Part shown: in pieces, positions 40,291-50,336 of the stretch
How positions within the stretch are numbered: the stretch's first letter is position 1
How the letters are laid out: each line of letters begins with the position of its first letter
Source: Prorocentrum cordatum
Taxonomy: Eukaryota; Sar; Dinophyceae; Prorocentrales; Prorocentraceae
DNA length: 64,000 bases
Direction: 5' to 3'
Assembly (NCBI GenBank): GCA_963575745.1
Contig: CAUYUJ010003683.1
Location: 1 to 64,000 of the forward strand
Notes under the pieces: model-generated
What the model was told of the DNA's origin: nothing
What the model saw: the letters and a program-made list of their open reading frames with translations, nothing else
Databases searched by the model: none
Made by a program: the position numbers and the translations under genes

Positions 40291-40743
40291 ATGGCCACCC
40301 CGACCCTGACGTGCTGGGAATGCAGTAACCTCGGCCTTGGCCACCCAGATGACCGTAGTAGACATCATCGGGGCATCCTGTGGGTCGACAGCCGCTCCAC
40401 CTTAGTGATATGGCAATCAACTTCTCACACAACGCCATGGCACGGGGAAGTGAATTTCAGTCCAACTGGTTGCACGGTGAGCTTCGACTGCTACATGGGC
40501 AGCCACCGACGCCCCAACAACACCCCCTACCTGAAGTCGACCGTGCTGTGGAGCACGGTGACGGGCGACTACATCGGCCACGACTACATGGGTAGGACGA
40601 TCCGCATGGTCCCCATGAGCAGGTTCACGCACGTTCAAGGACAAGACAACGATGGCGCGGGCGCGTATGTCCACACGCAAACGTGGGACAACGGGCAGTG
40701 GCGCGACGTCGATGACGCGTGGCACCCCGTCCCAGCGGGCTAG
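40291..40743 (+). CDS. SL-associated 150-residue protein, unidentified
   Basis: MATPTLTCWECSNLGLGHPD carries a C-x2-C pair with HPD after it; middle IWQSTSHTTPWHGEVNFS and CTVSFDCYMGSHRRPNNTPY; end TWDNGQWRDVDDAWHPVPAG. Rich in Trp, His and Asp, with many polar residues, like a small globular protein. Two damaged partial copies (38695, 49619) show that it is a member of a multiplying family. No hairpin follows. Function unknown. Confidence 0.55.
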   Translation: MATPTLTCWECSNLGLGHPDDRSRHHRGILWVDSRSTLVIWQSTSHTTPWHGEVNFSPTGCTVSFDCYMGSHRRPNNTPYLKSTVLWSTVTGDYIGHDYMGRTIRMVPMSRFTHVQGQDNDGAGAYVHTQTWDNGQWRDVDDAWHPVPAG

Positions 40744-41340
40744 CGGTCATCCTCCTTGCTCCCATTTCCCTCCTCCTCTCCCTTCTTCTCCCCCTGGAAT
40801 GAATCGGGCGCCTGCTTGTATAGCCTAATCGGGCGGCTGCTTGTATAGCCTAGTCGCCTAGACAATCCTCCACCACGGGGGCGACTGTACACATCCCCCG
40901 GCGTGCGAGCATGCAAACAACTCTTGGAAGCGCTTTTGATGGCCGTCCATGTTCATGTTCACGGTAACTCACGGTAACTCACGGTAACTCACGCTAGCGG
41001 GGGGGGGGGGCGAGGAGGGGGGGGGGCGCGCCCTCCTCGCCGAGGAGGAGAGCGATTCGAAGGGGGATGGGGGAGGAGGAGGAGGAGGAGGAGGGAGGAG
41101 GAGGGAGCAGAGAGTAGGGAGCAGGGAAGAGGAGGACCCCCCGCCTCACGTTCCTGGGTCAAGCCTTGCGCCCGTTTCGGCACACCCCTCACGCGTTGCG
41201 TGGCCCCATAGCATAGGGAGCTCCACCTAGGGCCCCAATGACTCAATTCGCACGGGGACCCCCGCCCATTCTGGCACGCCCCTCGCACGTTTCGACGCCC
41301 CATAGGATCGCATATCCTCCTCGTCCCCTCTTCCGCCTCC
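40744..41340 (+). other. spacer with G-rich tract, no gene
   Basis: CGGTAACTCA three times (40963-40993), poly(G)-rich 40998-41130, and a 100-bp block (TGTATAGCCTAGTC ... GCGCTTTTGATGGCC, 40836-40940) shared with 44172-44272. CGCCC(G/A)TTTCGGCACxCCCC recurs at 41170 and 41262. Confidence 0.5.
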
Positions 41341-41361
41341 TCCGTAGCCGATTTGGCTCAG
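41341..41361 (+). other. spliced-leader relic
   Basis: TCCGTAGCCGATTTGGCTCA, matching 18 of the first 20 leader bases (the CCATT block reads CCGAT). Only 20 nt before the ATG at 41382. Confidence 0.7.
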
Positions 41362-41381
41362 ACTGGCAGGGCGGCACCTGC

Positions 41382-42905
41382 ATGCTGCATCCGAGACTCG
41401 AACCGCGGCCGAAGAAGCGGCCAGCCGATTCAGCGAGACATTCGGCCTCCAATACCTGGGGGCCGGGGCAGGGAGAAGCGCCAGCGACCTTCGACGACTC
41501 CGACGACGATTGGGGCATGCTGCGTCCGAGACTCGAACCGCGGCCGAAGAAGCGGCCAGCCGATTCAGCGAGGCATTCGGCCTCCAATACCTGGGGGCCG
41601 GGGCAGGGAGAAGCGCCAGCGACCTTCGACGACTCCGACGACGATTGGGGCGAGTGGAGCTCGGCAGGCAAGCCACTCGTGAGGGGCCCGGCACCGAAGG
41701 ACCGCACGCCGCCCAGTCATCGCGCGGGGTCGGGTCGTGCGCCCCGCGCGCCGCCCGCGGGCTCAAGACGTGCACCCCGCGCGCCGCCCGATCATCGCGA
41801 GGGCTCAGGTTGCGCGCCTGACCCGTCCATCGCGAGGGCGATGGACGGCTTGGCGACGGCTCTGCGCGTTTTTCACGAGGGCTTGGCGGCTGCGGCACCT
41901 CCGGGCAGCTCGGCGGCCGCAGCTGTGACAGGCGCTGCTCCTGCAGGAGACGCTGCTGCTGCGGGCTTGCGCGAAGGCTCGGCGGTTGCTGCTGCAGCAG
42001 ACGCTGCTGCTGAGGGCAGGCGCGACAGCCATCGCGGCCCACGGCCGCGCCCCCGGGCCATGAACGAGGAGTGGGTAGAGCCCGAGCCGCAGCAGGGGCA
42101 GCCCGGAGGAGCTGCGGCAGGAGACGATGCTGCTGAGGGCAAGCGCGAGGCCTCGGCGGTTGCCCCGGCAAGAGACGCTGATGCTGAGGGCGGGCGCGGA
42201 GGCTCAGCAATTGCAGATGCCGGAAACACCGCGCAGGATTTTGGGCAGGCGGTTGCTGCTGCAGGAGACGATGCCGCTCGGGGCGAGCTCGGGGGCTCGG
42301 CGGCCGCGGGGGCGCGGGGCGCTGCCTCCGGCGGCTCCGACGGCTCCAGAGCAGCGCCTCCGGCGCTGCTGCGACGGCTCCGGACGTTGCAGCTGCAACG
42401 CATGCGGGTCCTAGAGAGCGCGGAAACCAAACTTCTTGGTCAACGACGACGATCCCCTGAGCGGCGCATTGTCGGCAACACGTACTACCATGGCTTCTCC
42501 GACTGTAACCCGCCGCCTCGGGACGCAGAGTGCATCGTTCAATGGCCGAAGATTCGAGGTCGGGATCCTACGCGGGATGTTGGGTCAGAACGCTGCGACC
42601 CCAGGTATTACGCCAACACTTACGACGACGACGCCGAGGATGTCGCAATGCCGCATTGCGACGAATCTGCCGCAGCGCCACCGCCGAATCGGACTACGAC
42701 AGGTTCAACGCTCTCGGACTACGACAGATTCAACGAGATCGGGGCAAGCGCGGCCCAACTTTTCGAACGCGGTGAAGTCGACCCCAACAAGATCCAGTCT
42801 CGTGAGGGGCCGCTCCGCATGATGCCGCCAGAGTGTTTCTGGCATTTCGCTCGGCTCTACTCTTACATACCTCCTGTGCCTACTGGTGGGGATTCTGGGG
42901 CCTGA
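41382..42905 (+). CDS. SL-tagged 507-residue repeat protein, unidentified
   Basis: Start at the first ATG after the relic. Residues 1-45 (MLHPRLEPRPKKRPADSARH ... PATFDDSDDDWG) are duplicated almost exactly at 46-90. Residues 95-330 are Ala/Gly-rich with loosely repeated GDAAxGxxxGSAVA units. The last 130 residues look folded: RRIVGNTYYHGFSDCNPPPR, AECIVQWPKIRGRDPTRDVG, PLRMMPPECFWHFARLYSYI. A PKKRP cluster could be an NLS. Intronless. No hairpin within 600 nt downstream. Confidence 0.6.
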   Translation: MLHPRLEPRPKKRPADSARHSASNTWGPGQGEAPATFDDSDDDWGMLRPRLEPRPKKRPADSARHSASNTWGPGQGEAPATFDDSDDDWGEWSSAGKPLVRGPAPKDRTPPSHRAGSGRAPRAPPAGSRRAPRAPPDHREGSGCAPDPSIARAMDGLATALRVFHEGLAAAAPPGSSAAAAVTGAAPAGDAAAAGLREGSAVAAAADAAAEGRRDSHRGPRPRPRAMNEEWVEPEPQQGQPGGAAAGDDAAEGKREASAVAPARDADAEGGRGGSAIADAGNTAQDFGQAVAAAGDDAARGELGGSAAAGARGAASGGSDGSRAAPPALLRRLRTLQLQRMRVLESAETKLLGQRRRSPERRIVGNTYYHGFSDCNPPPRDAECIVQWPKIRGRDPTRDVGSERCDPRYYANTYDDDAEDVAMPHCDESAAAPPPNRTTTGSTLSDYDRFNEIGASAAQLFERGEVDPNKIQSREGPLRMMPPECFWHFARLYSYIPPVPTGGDSGA

Positions 42906-42957
42906 GGAATGCGAATGCATCCTCCTAGCCCCTGCACCTCCCCATCCTCTCACCCCC

Positions 42958-43332
42958 GGTGGATCCCAAAAGGCACCCAAAAAGAGTCACACAGGCGCAT
43001 ATACTTTGTCCCTCTAAGGGAACCTGTTTCAGAGAGTTCCCGAGATTTTCCGAATCCCCAAAGAGCTCACCAGGAATCCAAGAAGGCCCAATGAGGGCCC
43101 CCAGTAGATCCCAAAACCATCCAAAAAGAGATCAACTCTTGCATATACTTTGTGCCTCTTTGGGGGGGGCTCTCTTGGAGATCTCTCAGACCTTCCTGGG
43201 ATCCTGTCGGAGCCCTCGGAGCCCTGCTAAAGGGGGCCCCCGAGACTTTCCGAACCGAATACCCGAGGAGCCGCAAAGGAAATCCAAGAAGATCCCACGA
43301 GGTTCACCAGGGAGCCACAAACAACACCGCAA

Positions 43333-43392
<60 letters not shown>

Positions 43393-43830
43393 ACTCGCGC
43401 AGGGTCATATTCAGGGTGCTCTCGCGCCATGCCAGCGGCAGCCGCGGTGCCACTGCGCGCTCGCGCTCCATTAGCTCATAATCAGCACCATGCATCGCCC
43501 GAGGGAGACGGAGCGCTTCCGGGGTTGCCTCGAGTTACGCCTTGGCTCTCTTATATCCTTTCATTTACATATGTTGCACTGGCACGTGATTTTTCGTGTG
43601 CCCTCCTCCCAGTGCAGAGTGCATAGGCGTTGCGCCCGTGAGTGGGGGCACTGGCTCGCGAGGAGCGGATAGTTGATAGGTCCGCGCCCGTTGTTGCCCC
43701 GCGGGCGGCCGCGGGCACAGTCGAAGCGCATCTTTGCCCGTCTCTCCTTTCTCCTTCCTCGTATCGTTGAAAACCCTCGTTCCTGTCTACTTCTGCATGT
43801 GTTGTAGTCTGCCATGATCTGCATGCAGGA
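42958..43830 (+). repeat. family A, copy 2, with poly(A)58
   Basis: Matches 2010-2870 of copy 1. At the A-rich spot (CCGCAAAACAAAAACAC in copy 1) it carries 58 A (43334-43391). Hairpin variant at 43520-43532 (CCTCG as in copy 1). Confidence 0.85.
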
Positions 43831-44091
43831 CGCAAGAGGGAGGAGTGAAAAGGGCGGAGACAGGAGGGGTGAGAGAATTTGAAGGGAGGAGGAGGATGAC
43901 GAGGCGGATGAAGATGAAGAGGTCGAGCGGGAGGGCCAGAGATGACGCTGATACGACGACGACGACGGACGACCATCGGGGGAGGAGGGAGGGAGGGGGG
44001 GCGAGGGGGGGGACGGTGCGCGACGCACGCCGCGCGCGGCGCCGGCCGCGCGGGGCTCGGTCCGGTCGAGGCGCGCCATAATTTTGCGAGG

Positions 44092-44172
<81 letters not shown>

Positions 44173-44235
44173 CCTGTATAGCCTAGTCAATCCTCCACCA
44201 CGGGGGCGACTGCACACATCCCCCAGCGTGCGAGC
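43831..44235 (+). repeat. GC-rich spacer, (GA)n and shared 100-bp block
   Basis: GGA/GAT triplets, then (GA)38 at 44093-44169, then TGTATAGCCTAGTCAATCCT shared with 40836-40940. No gene. Confidence 0.7.
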
Positions 44236-44604
44236 ATGCAAAAAACTCTTGGAAGCGCTTTTGATGGCCCTGGGGAGGAGGAGGAAGATTTCTCTGGGCC
44301 CCAGCTCGACGGACCAGGTCCCAAGGGCGGAATCCCCGCAGGCTCCGACGACTCGACTCGACGAAACGACGACGACCCACAAAAGCAAGAGACGACGTGC
44401 ACGACCGCCGACGACCGAAGCATCATCGAAAACAACGACAAAGCGCTTTCCAGGGAGTTTCCGATAAACGAGGGCTTGGAGTTTCCATGGGTTGTCGATT
44501 CAGACGTGTCCGGGCGCGTTCTTGGGGATCTGCGCCTGGCAACATCATCGCACCGGAGATCCTCTTGGCTCAAGCAAAAGGACCAGTTGACGCTCGATCA
44601 GTGA
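44236..44604 (+). CDS. acidic ORF, unidentified
   Basis: MQKTLGSAFDGPGEEEEDFS, NDDDPQKQETTCTTADDRSI, NEGLEFPWVVDSDVSGRVLG. 122 residues, varied. The last third competes with another frame (NIIAPEILLAQAKGPVDARS), so this may be the decayed N-terminal part of the next gene, with indels. Confidence 0.35.
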   Translation: MQKTLGSAFDGPGEEEEDFSGPQLDGPGPKGGIPAGSDDSTRRNDDDPQKQETTCTTADDRSIIENNDKALSREFPINEGLEFPWVVDSDVSGRVLGDLRLATSSHRRSSWLKQKDQLTLDQ

Positions 44605-44626
44605 TTGTCCGCCCTGTCCGAGAGGG

Positions 44627-45520
44627 ATGCCTGCGTCAGGGACTCCGGTTCATGCGTTCGCAGGGAAGTATGTTCTCGCGGACAACGACGCACCAGTAGA
44701 TCTCAATCTGGCCGAGAGGCATTGGATCATTCCGACATCCCTGATAATGAGTATGACGTGCATGATTAGTCGCGAGCTGCGCAACATGCTTCATGCGCGG
44801 CGTCTCTTCACTCTCAAGACCAGAGAGACGGATCGACGCTTGACAGAGCGCCAGATGAGCTGCCGCCATCCCATGGTGGAGATCTCCTCAGGGTCCAACA
44901 AGCACGGCAAGCGGTGGACATGCGAGAGGTGCGGGCAGCGGATCGCATGCAGGGACCAGCGGCAGCTGAAAGCTCTGGGTCCTCTACCAAAGTCCGTCAG
45001 CCGGATTCTCAACTGCACCATCACCGAGGTGATCCCCGATCCCAGGCCGCAATCAACGTGCAAAAACAGTCTAATCAAACCAAGCCCGGTGCGCGGGGAG
45101 AATCGGGGGGACTACAGCCGCGTGATCGCCGACCCGTCCAAGGAGGAGGAGACGCCCATGGAGGAGGAGCAGCTTCCACTAACCCAGCCTCGCCTATTAA
45201 GGCGCGCGGCGGAGGGCCCGGCTCAGCACAACCAGAGGGGAGAGAAGAAGAGCCTTTCAGCGCTGATGAAGGAGCAGATCGAGCAGATCAACACGCTGAA
45301 GGCCCAGCAGCAGAACACCGACCAGATGATGATGGAGAATCGCCAGACGATGGAGTGCATGATGAGTGTAATGCAGCAACAGGGGCAAGCCATTCAGAAC
45401 ATGAACAAGTCCAAGTGGGAGGTGATCCAGATGGCCAGTCCGCCCGGAACGTCGGGCTCATCTCAGCCACGCGCCAGCCAGAAGGAGGAGAAGCCCCTGC
45501 CCCCAGGCGACCTCGAGTGA
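44627..45520 (+). CDS. coiled-coil protein with Cys/His cluster (possible gag-like)
   Basis: 297 residues from the ATG at 44627. MSCRHPMVEISSGSNKHGKR then WTCERCGQRIACR gives a C-x-H ... C-x2-C zinc-ribbon-like cluster at about residues 79-105; then KSVSRILNCTITEVIPDPRP; then a long helical part (SALMKEQIEQINTLKAQQQN, MMSVMQQQGQAIQNMNKSKW) and a polar tail. The layout recalls Copia-type gag segments in dinoflagellates, but no protease, integrase or RT follows. Its C-terminal part is copied at 47764. A hairpin core lies 146 nt after the stop. Confidence 0.5.
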   Translation: MPASGTPVHAFAGKYVLADNDAPVDLNLAERHWIIPTSLIMSMTCMISRELRNMLHARRLFTLKTRETDRRLTERQMSCRHPMVEISSGSNKHGKRWTCERCGQRIACRDQRQLKALGPLPKSVSRILNCTITEVIPDPRPQSTCKNSLIKPSPVRGENRGDYSRVIADPSKEEETPMEEEQLPLTQPRLLRRAAEGPAQHNQRGEKKSLSALMKEQIEQINTLKAQQQNTDQMMMENRQTMECMMSVMQQQGQAIQNMNKSKWEVIQMASPPGTSGSSQPRASQKEEKPLPPGDLE

Positions 45521-45639
45521 GAGATTTGAAATCAGCGAGATCCCTTCCAGACAATATAGTCGAGCAAGTGCAGCGTTTTTCCCCAGCAGTTCCCCACGGC
45601 GGCCTATCATTGATGCTGTTCGTGCTCCCCCCAGTTCCT

Positions 45640-46075
45640 TCCGCCCCGTGCCCTCAGTGCGGTTCCGGGGTTGCCCCGAGTTCCGTCGGCGTTCCCTTGG
45701 GAGCTGCTGTGCGTTTCTATCCCAAGACGACCAGGAAGAACGGAGTAGAATGAATGGCCCCTCTGCTGCTGTAGCCGTGCTGATGGGACGGTTCCGGGGT
45801 TGCCACGAAATCCGCCTCGTCGGCGTTTCTTTGGGAGGCGCTTCTCATTTGTTTTCCAGAGCGCTCGGGAAAAACGGAGTAGAGATGAGAGACCCCTCTG
45901 CTGCTGTAACCGTGCTGATGGAGCGGCTCCAGGGTTGCCCCGAGATCCGCCTCATCGGCGTTTCTTTGGGAGGCGCCTCTCATTTATATCCCAGAGCTCC
46001 CGGGAAAAAACGGATTAGAGGTGGGTGGCCCCTCGTCCCGCTGGCCCAATCAGAACAAAGACGCTCGAGAAAAAA
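45640..46075 (+). repeat. minisatellite of about 130 bp, three units, with hairpin core
   Basis: Units hold GGCCCCTCTGCTGCTGTA(A/G)CC, GGTTCCGGGGTTGCCCCGAG variants (45666, 45795, 45930), TCGGCGTTTCTTTGGGAGGC and CGGGAAAAACGGAGTAGAG. Also at 48020-48365 and 56355-56560. Confidence 0.85.
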
Positions 46076-46419
46076 ATAACACATCTTCCGATATCCTCGT
46101 CGTCGAGAAGAGCGACGTGTATGGGGGGGTTGAGCTCGACGAGGACGGCTGGCCGATAGATGTCGACATGCCCGAAGACTCTCAGCCGCTTGCCTAGTCG
46201 CGCAGTTGGTGCCAGGCCATTGCCATAGGCGAGGCCGCAGCTCAAAGCCGCCCAAGCGCTCCAGGTGTAGAACTCAGCGTATAGTGAATTATATGCTGTA
46301 GGTTGAGGGTTAACAGAAAGCACGAACACAGTATTCAAAATCATTGTACATTTCTTGTGAACCCACCCTTAAAACAGTGAAGTTCAACGCGCATGCGCTG
46401 ACCTTCCGCTGACAAGATG

Positions 46420-46690
46420 ACCCCATCCTCCTCCTCCTCCTCCAGGCCCGCTCTCCTGTCACCCTGGTTCTCCATGGGGAGGGGGTAGTCCAATGATCGG
46501 GGAGATTCTCGGGGGATGGGAACCGATCACCCCAGCCCCGCGAACGTTGGCCCACCGAGGCCGCGCGAGAATGACGATAAGTCGACTCGGGTGCCTCTGA
46601 GACCGCGCTCCGCTGGACCTCCCAGGAACCCGCGAAAGTGCGAGCAGTTTCGCAGTTCGCAGCCCCGAGAATCCTGTCTTCAACGCGGGG
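46420..46690 (+). repeat. diverged direct repeat, left copy
   Basis: CTCCTCCTCC, GGGGAGxxTxTCxGGGxGGGG, GACCGCGCTCCGCTGGACCT and GCAGTTCGCAGCCCCGAGAA recur in order at 47510-47765. The two copies bracket the gene at 46901-47380. 46076-46419 holds no clear gene. Confidence 0.6.
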
Positions 46691-46900
46691 GGGAAAGGAG
46701 GAGGGCCACCATCGTCGCCATTCGGGGTCAGGCGGGGTGCATCCCGCGCGCCAGCCGCCACCCGGCCCCCGCCCCCTGCGGGCGCGCGGCGCGCCAGCCG
46801 CCACCCGGCAATGACAGGGGGGCACAAGTATACAGACGATGAAAACATATAATGGTTTCTCAGAGATGGGCCAGGAGAGCTGACGCATCTCAAGTGGCGC

Positions 46901-47380
46901 ATGGACGATGCCGACTACAAAATCAAAGAGGTGACGCAGCTCGGGCGGCGCATGAACCAGTTCGAATACGCGGCGACCAGTGATGGAGGTAAGTACCACG
47001 AGGCCTGCGCACAGTATGTCTTCCTGTGCAAGGAGTTTGATAAAATCAAGGGCGAGAACTCGGCAATGGCCGCAAACATGGGAAAAATGGACATGATTGC
47101 ATTACATTTCCAAAGGGAAATAAATAACATGCATACGAATTATTCGGCAGTGACTGCTCATGTACAACTAATCGACAAAATAAACAAAAACACCCAGAAC
47201 CAATATCACTAGCATATCGAGCTCCTTGAGCAAAGGATCAAGGAGCAGGACCAGAGGATCAAGCAGCTGGAGAAGATGATCAATATCAAGGGTGACGACG
47301 TGCCTATGAGTGATGCTGCAGCAGACAACGTGAAGACAGGCATGGGCAGCACGGGCATGGGCAGCACAGGAATGTCATAG
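46901..47380 (+). pseudogene. coiled-coil gene interrupted by in-frame TAG
   Basis: MDDADYKIKEVTQLGRRMNQ, CAQYVFLCKEFDKIKGENSA, FQREINNMHTNYSAVTAHVQ form long heptads. TAG at 47210-47212 falls between TQNQYH and HIELLEQRIKEQDQRIKQLE; the same frame goes on as an obvious coiled coil and ends KTGMGSTGMGSTGMS at 47380. So either a point nonsense mutation (CAG to TAG would restore Gln) or readthrough. 159 codons in all. Unidentified. Confidence 0.6.
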
Positions 47381-47509
47381 GGACCACGACCGACGACGAC
47401 GATGCTCATCCTAGGCCACACGTCACGGCCGTTCGAGCGCTCGAGTTTCAAAAACCAACATAGCAGATGCTGTAGTTTGCGCGTCAAATAAACACGAACC
47501 GCCATCGTT

Positions 47510-47765
47510 CCTCCTCCTCCTCCTCCTCCCCGCCTGCAGGCCAGTGGCAACCCTCGTCCTCCGCGGGAAATTCAGATCAATCTTCGGGGAGAAGTTTTCA
47601 GGGAGGGGGCAATCACCCCCGCCCCCGATGCCGCATGAAAGTGGCGATTGTTGCGAAGTTGAGTTGCGGTGCCTGCAAGACCGCGCTCCGCTTGACCTTC
47701 CAGGCACAATAAAACTGCAAACAATTCCGCAATTCGCAGCCCCAGGAATCCTCTCTTCAGCGCAT
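47510..47765 (+). repeat. diverged direct repeat, right copy
   Basis: Right-hand partner of 46420-46690; joins directly to the gene fragment at 47764. Confidence 0.6.
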
Positions 47766-47936
47766 GATGAGTGCACTGCAGCAACAGGGGCAAGCCATTC
47801 AGAACCGGGACAAGTCCAAGTGGGAGGTGATCCAGGTGGCCAGTCCGCCCGGAACGTCGGGCTCATCTCAGCCACACGCCAGCCAGAAGGAGGAGAAGCC
47901 CCTGCCACCAAACGACCTCGAGCGAGACACTATATT
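47764..47936 (+). pseudogene. C-terminal fragment copy of the 44627 gene
   Basis: MMSALQQQGQAIQNRDKSKW and SPPGTSGSSQPHASQKEEKP match residues near the end of the 44627 product. The 3' side (GTTCCCCAGCAGCTCCCCAC, CATTGATGCTGTTCGTGCTC) also follows that gene's 3' flank, so the copy includes downstream DNA and is a segmental, not an mRNA-derived, duplicate. Confidence 0.75.
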
Positions 47937-48019
47937 CAACCTGTTATTCAATAATTTTTATTTGTTCCCCAGCAGCTCCCCACGGCGGCCTATCATTGAT
48001 GCTGTTCGTGCTCCCCCCA

Positions 48020-48365
48020 GTTCCTTCCTCCCCGTGCCTTCAGTGCGGTTCCGGGGTTGCCCCGAGTTCCGTCGGCGTTCCCTTGGGAGCTGCCGTGCGT
48101 TTCTATCCCAGGACGACCAGGAAGAACGGAGTAGAAATGAATGGCCCCTCTGCTGCTGCGGCCGCGCTGATGGGACGATTCCGGGGTTGCCCCGAGATCC
48201 GCCTCATCGGAGTAGAGATGGATGGCCCCTCTGCTGCTGTATCGGTGCTGATGGAACGGTTCCAGGACTGCCCCGAGATCCGCCTCGTCGGCGTTTCTTT
48301 GGGAGACGCTTCTCATTTATATCCCAGAGCTCCCGGAAAAAACGGAGTAGAGGTGGGTGGCCCCT
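48020..48365 (+). repeat. 130-bp minisatellite, second array
   Basis: Hairpin cores at 48052-48064 and 48182-48194, variant at about 48263. Same unit as 45640-46075. Confidence 0.85.
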
Positions 48366-48409
48366 CAACCGATGCTGGCCCAGTCAGAACCAGGCCCCGC
48401 CGTCCCGCC

Positions 48410-48605
48410 GTTGGAGCCATGTATGTTTTGATTCCCAGCTCCTCGATATACGCGGCCGCCTGTCCGCCGTTCCGCGTACTTCTTTCGACTGTTATGCTCC
48501 TTTGTCCTCCGTGTCCGTTTTGGCCCGAGCAAGCCTGCCGATTGCCCCGCGGCTGCGCGCGCGGCCGCCCGCCGGCAGTCCTATGCGCCGCCGGCGTCCC
48601 GTATG
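48410..48605 (+). repeat. 200-bp repeat carrying a leader-like word, copy 1
   Basis: CATGTATGTTTTGATTCCCA, CTCGATATACGCGGCCGCCT, TTCTTTCGACTGTTATGCTC, then TCCGTGTCCGTTTTGGCCCG (48508-48527), 17 of 22 leader positions, then GCGCGCGGCCGCCCGCCGGC. Copy 2 at 53075-53290. Confidence 0.75.
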
Positions 48606-48792
48606 AAATGGGCAAATAGGGGTAGAGAGAATCGAGAAATTCTGCGTCCCGCTACCCCTATTTTCCGATTTCGCACGGGAGGCACGCGGGCGTCTTCGTC
48701 ATCCTTCGCTTTGTCGGCTCGAGCAATCTGAACCCTGAAAAGACAAGCTACCCATCCGGACAGGGAGAGAGCTTTTCGCGATCCAACATCCG

Positions 48793-49560
48793 ATGGAGTC
48801 CTCCGGCGCAATTGCCGGGGCCATTGCAGCTCATGCTCTCAAGGACAAGGTGCGGCTCCTGAAATGGGCCGCATCGCGGGCCCTCTCGAGCGTTGAGGAG
48901 GATCTCGCAGCCGGCATTGAGTTCGCGGCCAGCGGCACGGCGGAGGACTTGTGCAAAGGCGGCGCGGCGAGGAACCTTGCGGAGGAGTTGCGGACGGTCC
49001 TGGATCTCGCGGAGAATCTGCGGACGGTCATAGAAGAACTTCAGGAAGAAGTCCGCCGGCGGTCCGCGCAAGCGTCAGGAATCGGGGAAGTGCACATGAG
49101 CTCGGCGGAGGAAGCCATGCAGGCCGAGCAGATACTCAACGGCAGTCAGCTGGGAGGGGCGACCATCGAAGTGAAGATGTACGAGCAGACTAAGCTGGCC
49201 ATCGCGGGCATCCCTACTGGCGTGTCCTTGCAGAACCTGAAGAACCATTTCGGGCAGTGCGGCACCGTGAAGCATGCAGATACCGACCGGTATGATGCCG
49301 ACGAACTACTTCAAGCACTGCGGGTTCAAGGAGTTCCAGGGAGAGGGCAGCCTGGCACCGGGGAGGTACGGTACGCTCTCAAGGACCACTTCGCCTCTGC
49401 GGGCACCGTGGCGTTCGCCAACTTCCGCCAGGGCGGCGGCCGTGGCGCGGGCTTCAGCCCGTATGGCGAGGCCAAGGGGGGGACTGGCAAAGGTGGCATG
49501 GGTTTCAGCCCGCATGGCGAGGCCAAAGGGGAGGAGGGGCGCACGAGGGAGGAGTTCTGA
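48793..49560 (+). CDS. RRM-type RNA-binding protein, rearranged
   Basis: ATG at 48793, 255 residues. Residues 1-95 helical (ELRTVLDLAENLRTVIEELQ). Residues about 100-130 (VHMSSAEEAMQAEQILNGSQ, LGGATIEVKMYE) look like the second half of an RRM. Residues about 133-156 (TKLAIAGIPTGVSLQNLKNH) are the RNP2 start of another RRM, and about 196-211 (LKDHFASAGTVAFANF) resembles a helix-strand piece common in dinoflagellate RRMs. Two Gly-rich units (GFSPYGEAKGG, GFSPHGEAKGE) follow. The last codons and stop come from a family E repeat. Complete RRMs are not seen, so activity is doubtful. Confidence 0.55.
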   Translation: MESSGAIAGAIAAHALKDKVRLLKWAASRALSSVEEDLAAGIEFAASGTAEDLCKGGAARNLAEELRTVLDLAENLRTVIEELQEEVRRRSAQASGIGEVHMSSAEEAMQAEQILNGSQLGGATIEVKMYEQTKLAIAGIPTGVSLQNLKNHFGQCGTVKHADTDRYDADELLQALRVQGVPGRGQPGTGEVRYALKDHFASAGTVAFANFRQGGGRGAGFSPYGEAKGGTGKGGMGFSPHGEAKGEEGRTREEF

Positions 49561-49618
49561 GCGCCCCCCAAGGGTGCGCTCAGAATTCCTCCGGAAGGGG
49601 GCTTGGGGTAGAGAGGCG

Positions 49619-49926
49619 CTGGCCGTTTCAGACCGCGCTGGCCACCCGGGCCCTGACGTGTTGGGAATACAGTAACCTTGGCCACCCAGATTACCGTAAA
49701 CATCATCACGGCATCCTGTGGGTCGACAACCGCTTCACCGAAGCGATCTGGTTCACGACAGAAGGCCGCCTGCCCAACAACGACCAATTGCTGTTAGGCA
49801 TTTGCCCATCCTTTAACATCTAAATATCCAAAAAGATGTATGTATGGAGGCACCTTGCGTGTGCGTGCGCGTGTGCGTGTGCGTGTGCGTGTGCGTATGC
49901 GTGTGCGCGTGCGTGTGCGTGTGCGC
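49619..49926 (+). pseudogene. fragment of the 40291 gene family, then (GT)n
   Basis: CTGGCCACCCGGGCCCTGAC, GGAATACAGTAACCTTGGCC and CATCCTGTGGGTCGACAACC match 40285-40400; GGCCGCCTGCCCAACAACGA onward matches 53480-53600. Then GT/GC alternation 49856-49926. Joined to family E with no spacer. Confidence 0.65.
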
Positions 49927-50248
49927 GAGGACGACAGCGACGGCGATGACAAACACGACGACGAGTACTATAATGACGTCGGTGATGGCGTAGTTGATGA
50001 CGCATGATGAGCAGCGCGACGATGATGATGAGGCTCACGAGACTGACGACGATGAAATTGATGACGTTGATGACAACGGTGGTGAAGTCACCGTGGGCGC
50101 GTGTTGCCAGATAAGATGGGGGCGCTCGCTCGAAGGGGCGCATTCCTCAGGGCCCGACAACCCGCACCCATGCCCATAGCCAGTCCTCCTCCTCCCAACG
50201 ACCCCCCTATGGATATGGGTGTACGTTGTTCGTTCGTCGCATACTGCC

Positions 50249-50280
50249 ACCGTGCCCATTTTGGCTCAACCCATGTTGAG
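50249..50280 (+). other. spliced-leader relic, possibly double
   Basis: ACCGTGCCCATTTTGGCTCA: 19 of 22 leader positions through 50270, followed by CCATGTTGAGC, which may be a worn truncated leader. 66 nt before the ATG at 50337. Confidence 0.6.
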
Positions 50281-50336
50281 CAAACGGCTCCCGAACTCCC
50301 GAACTCCCGAGCTCTCGGGGCCGCAGCGTCATAAGC

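Noticed and set aside
45640-46075. CRISPR-like repeat array
   Set aside because: Long units, no unique spacers of constant size, eukaryotic context.
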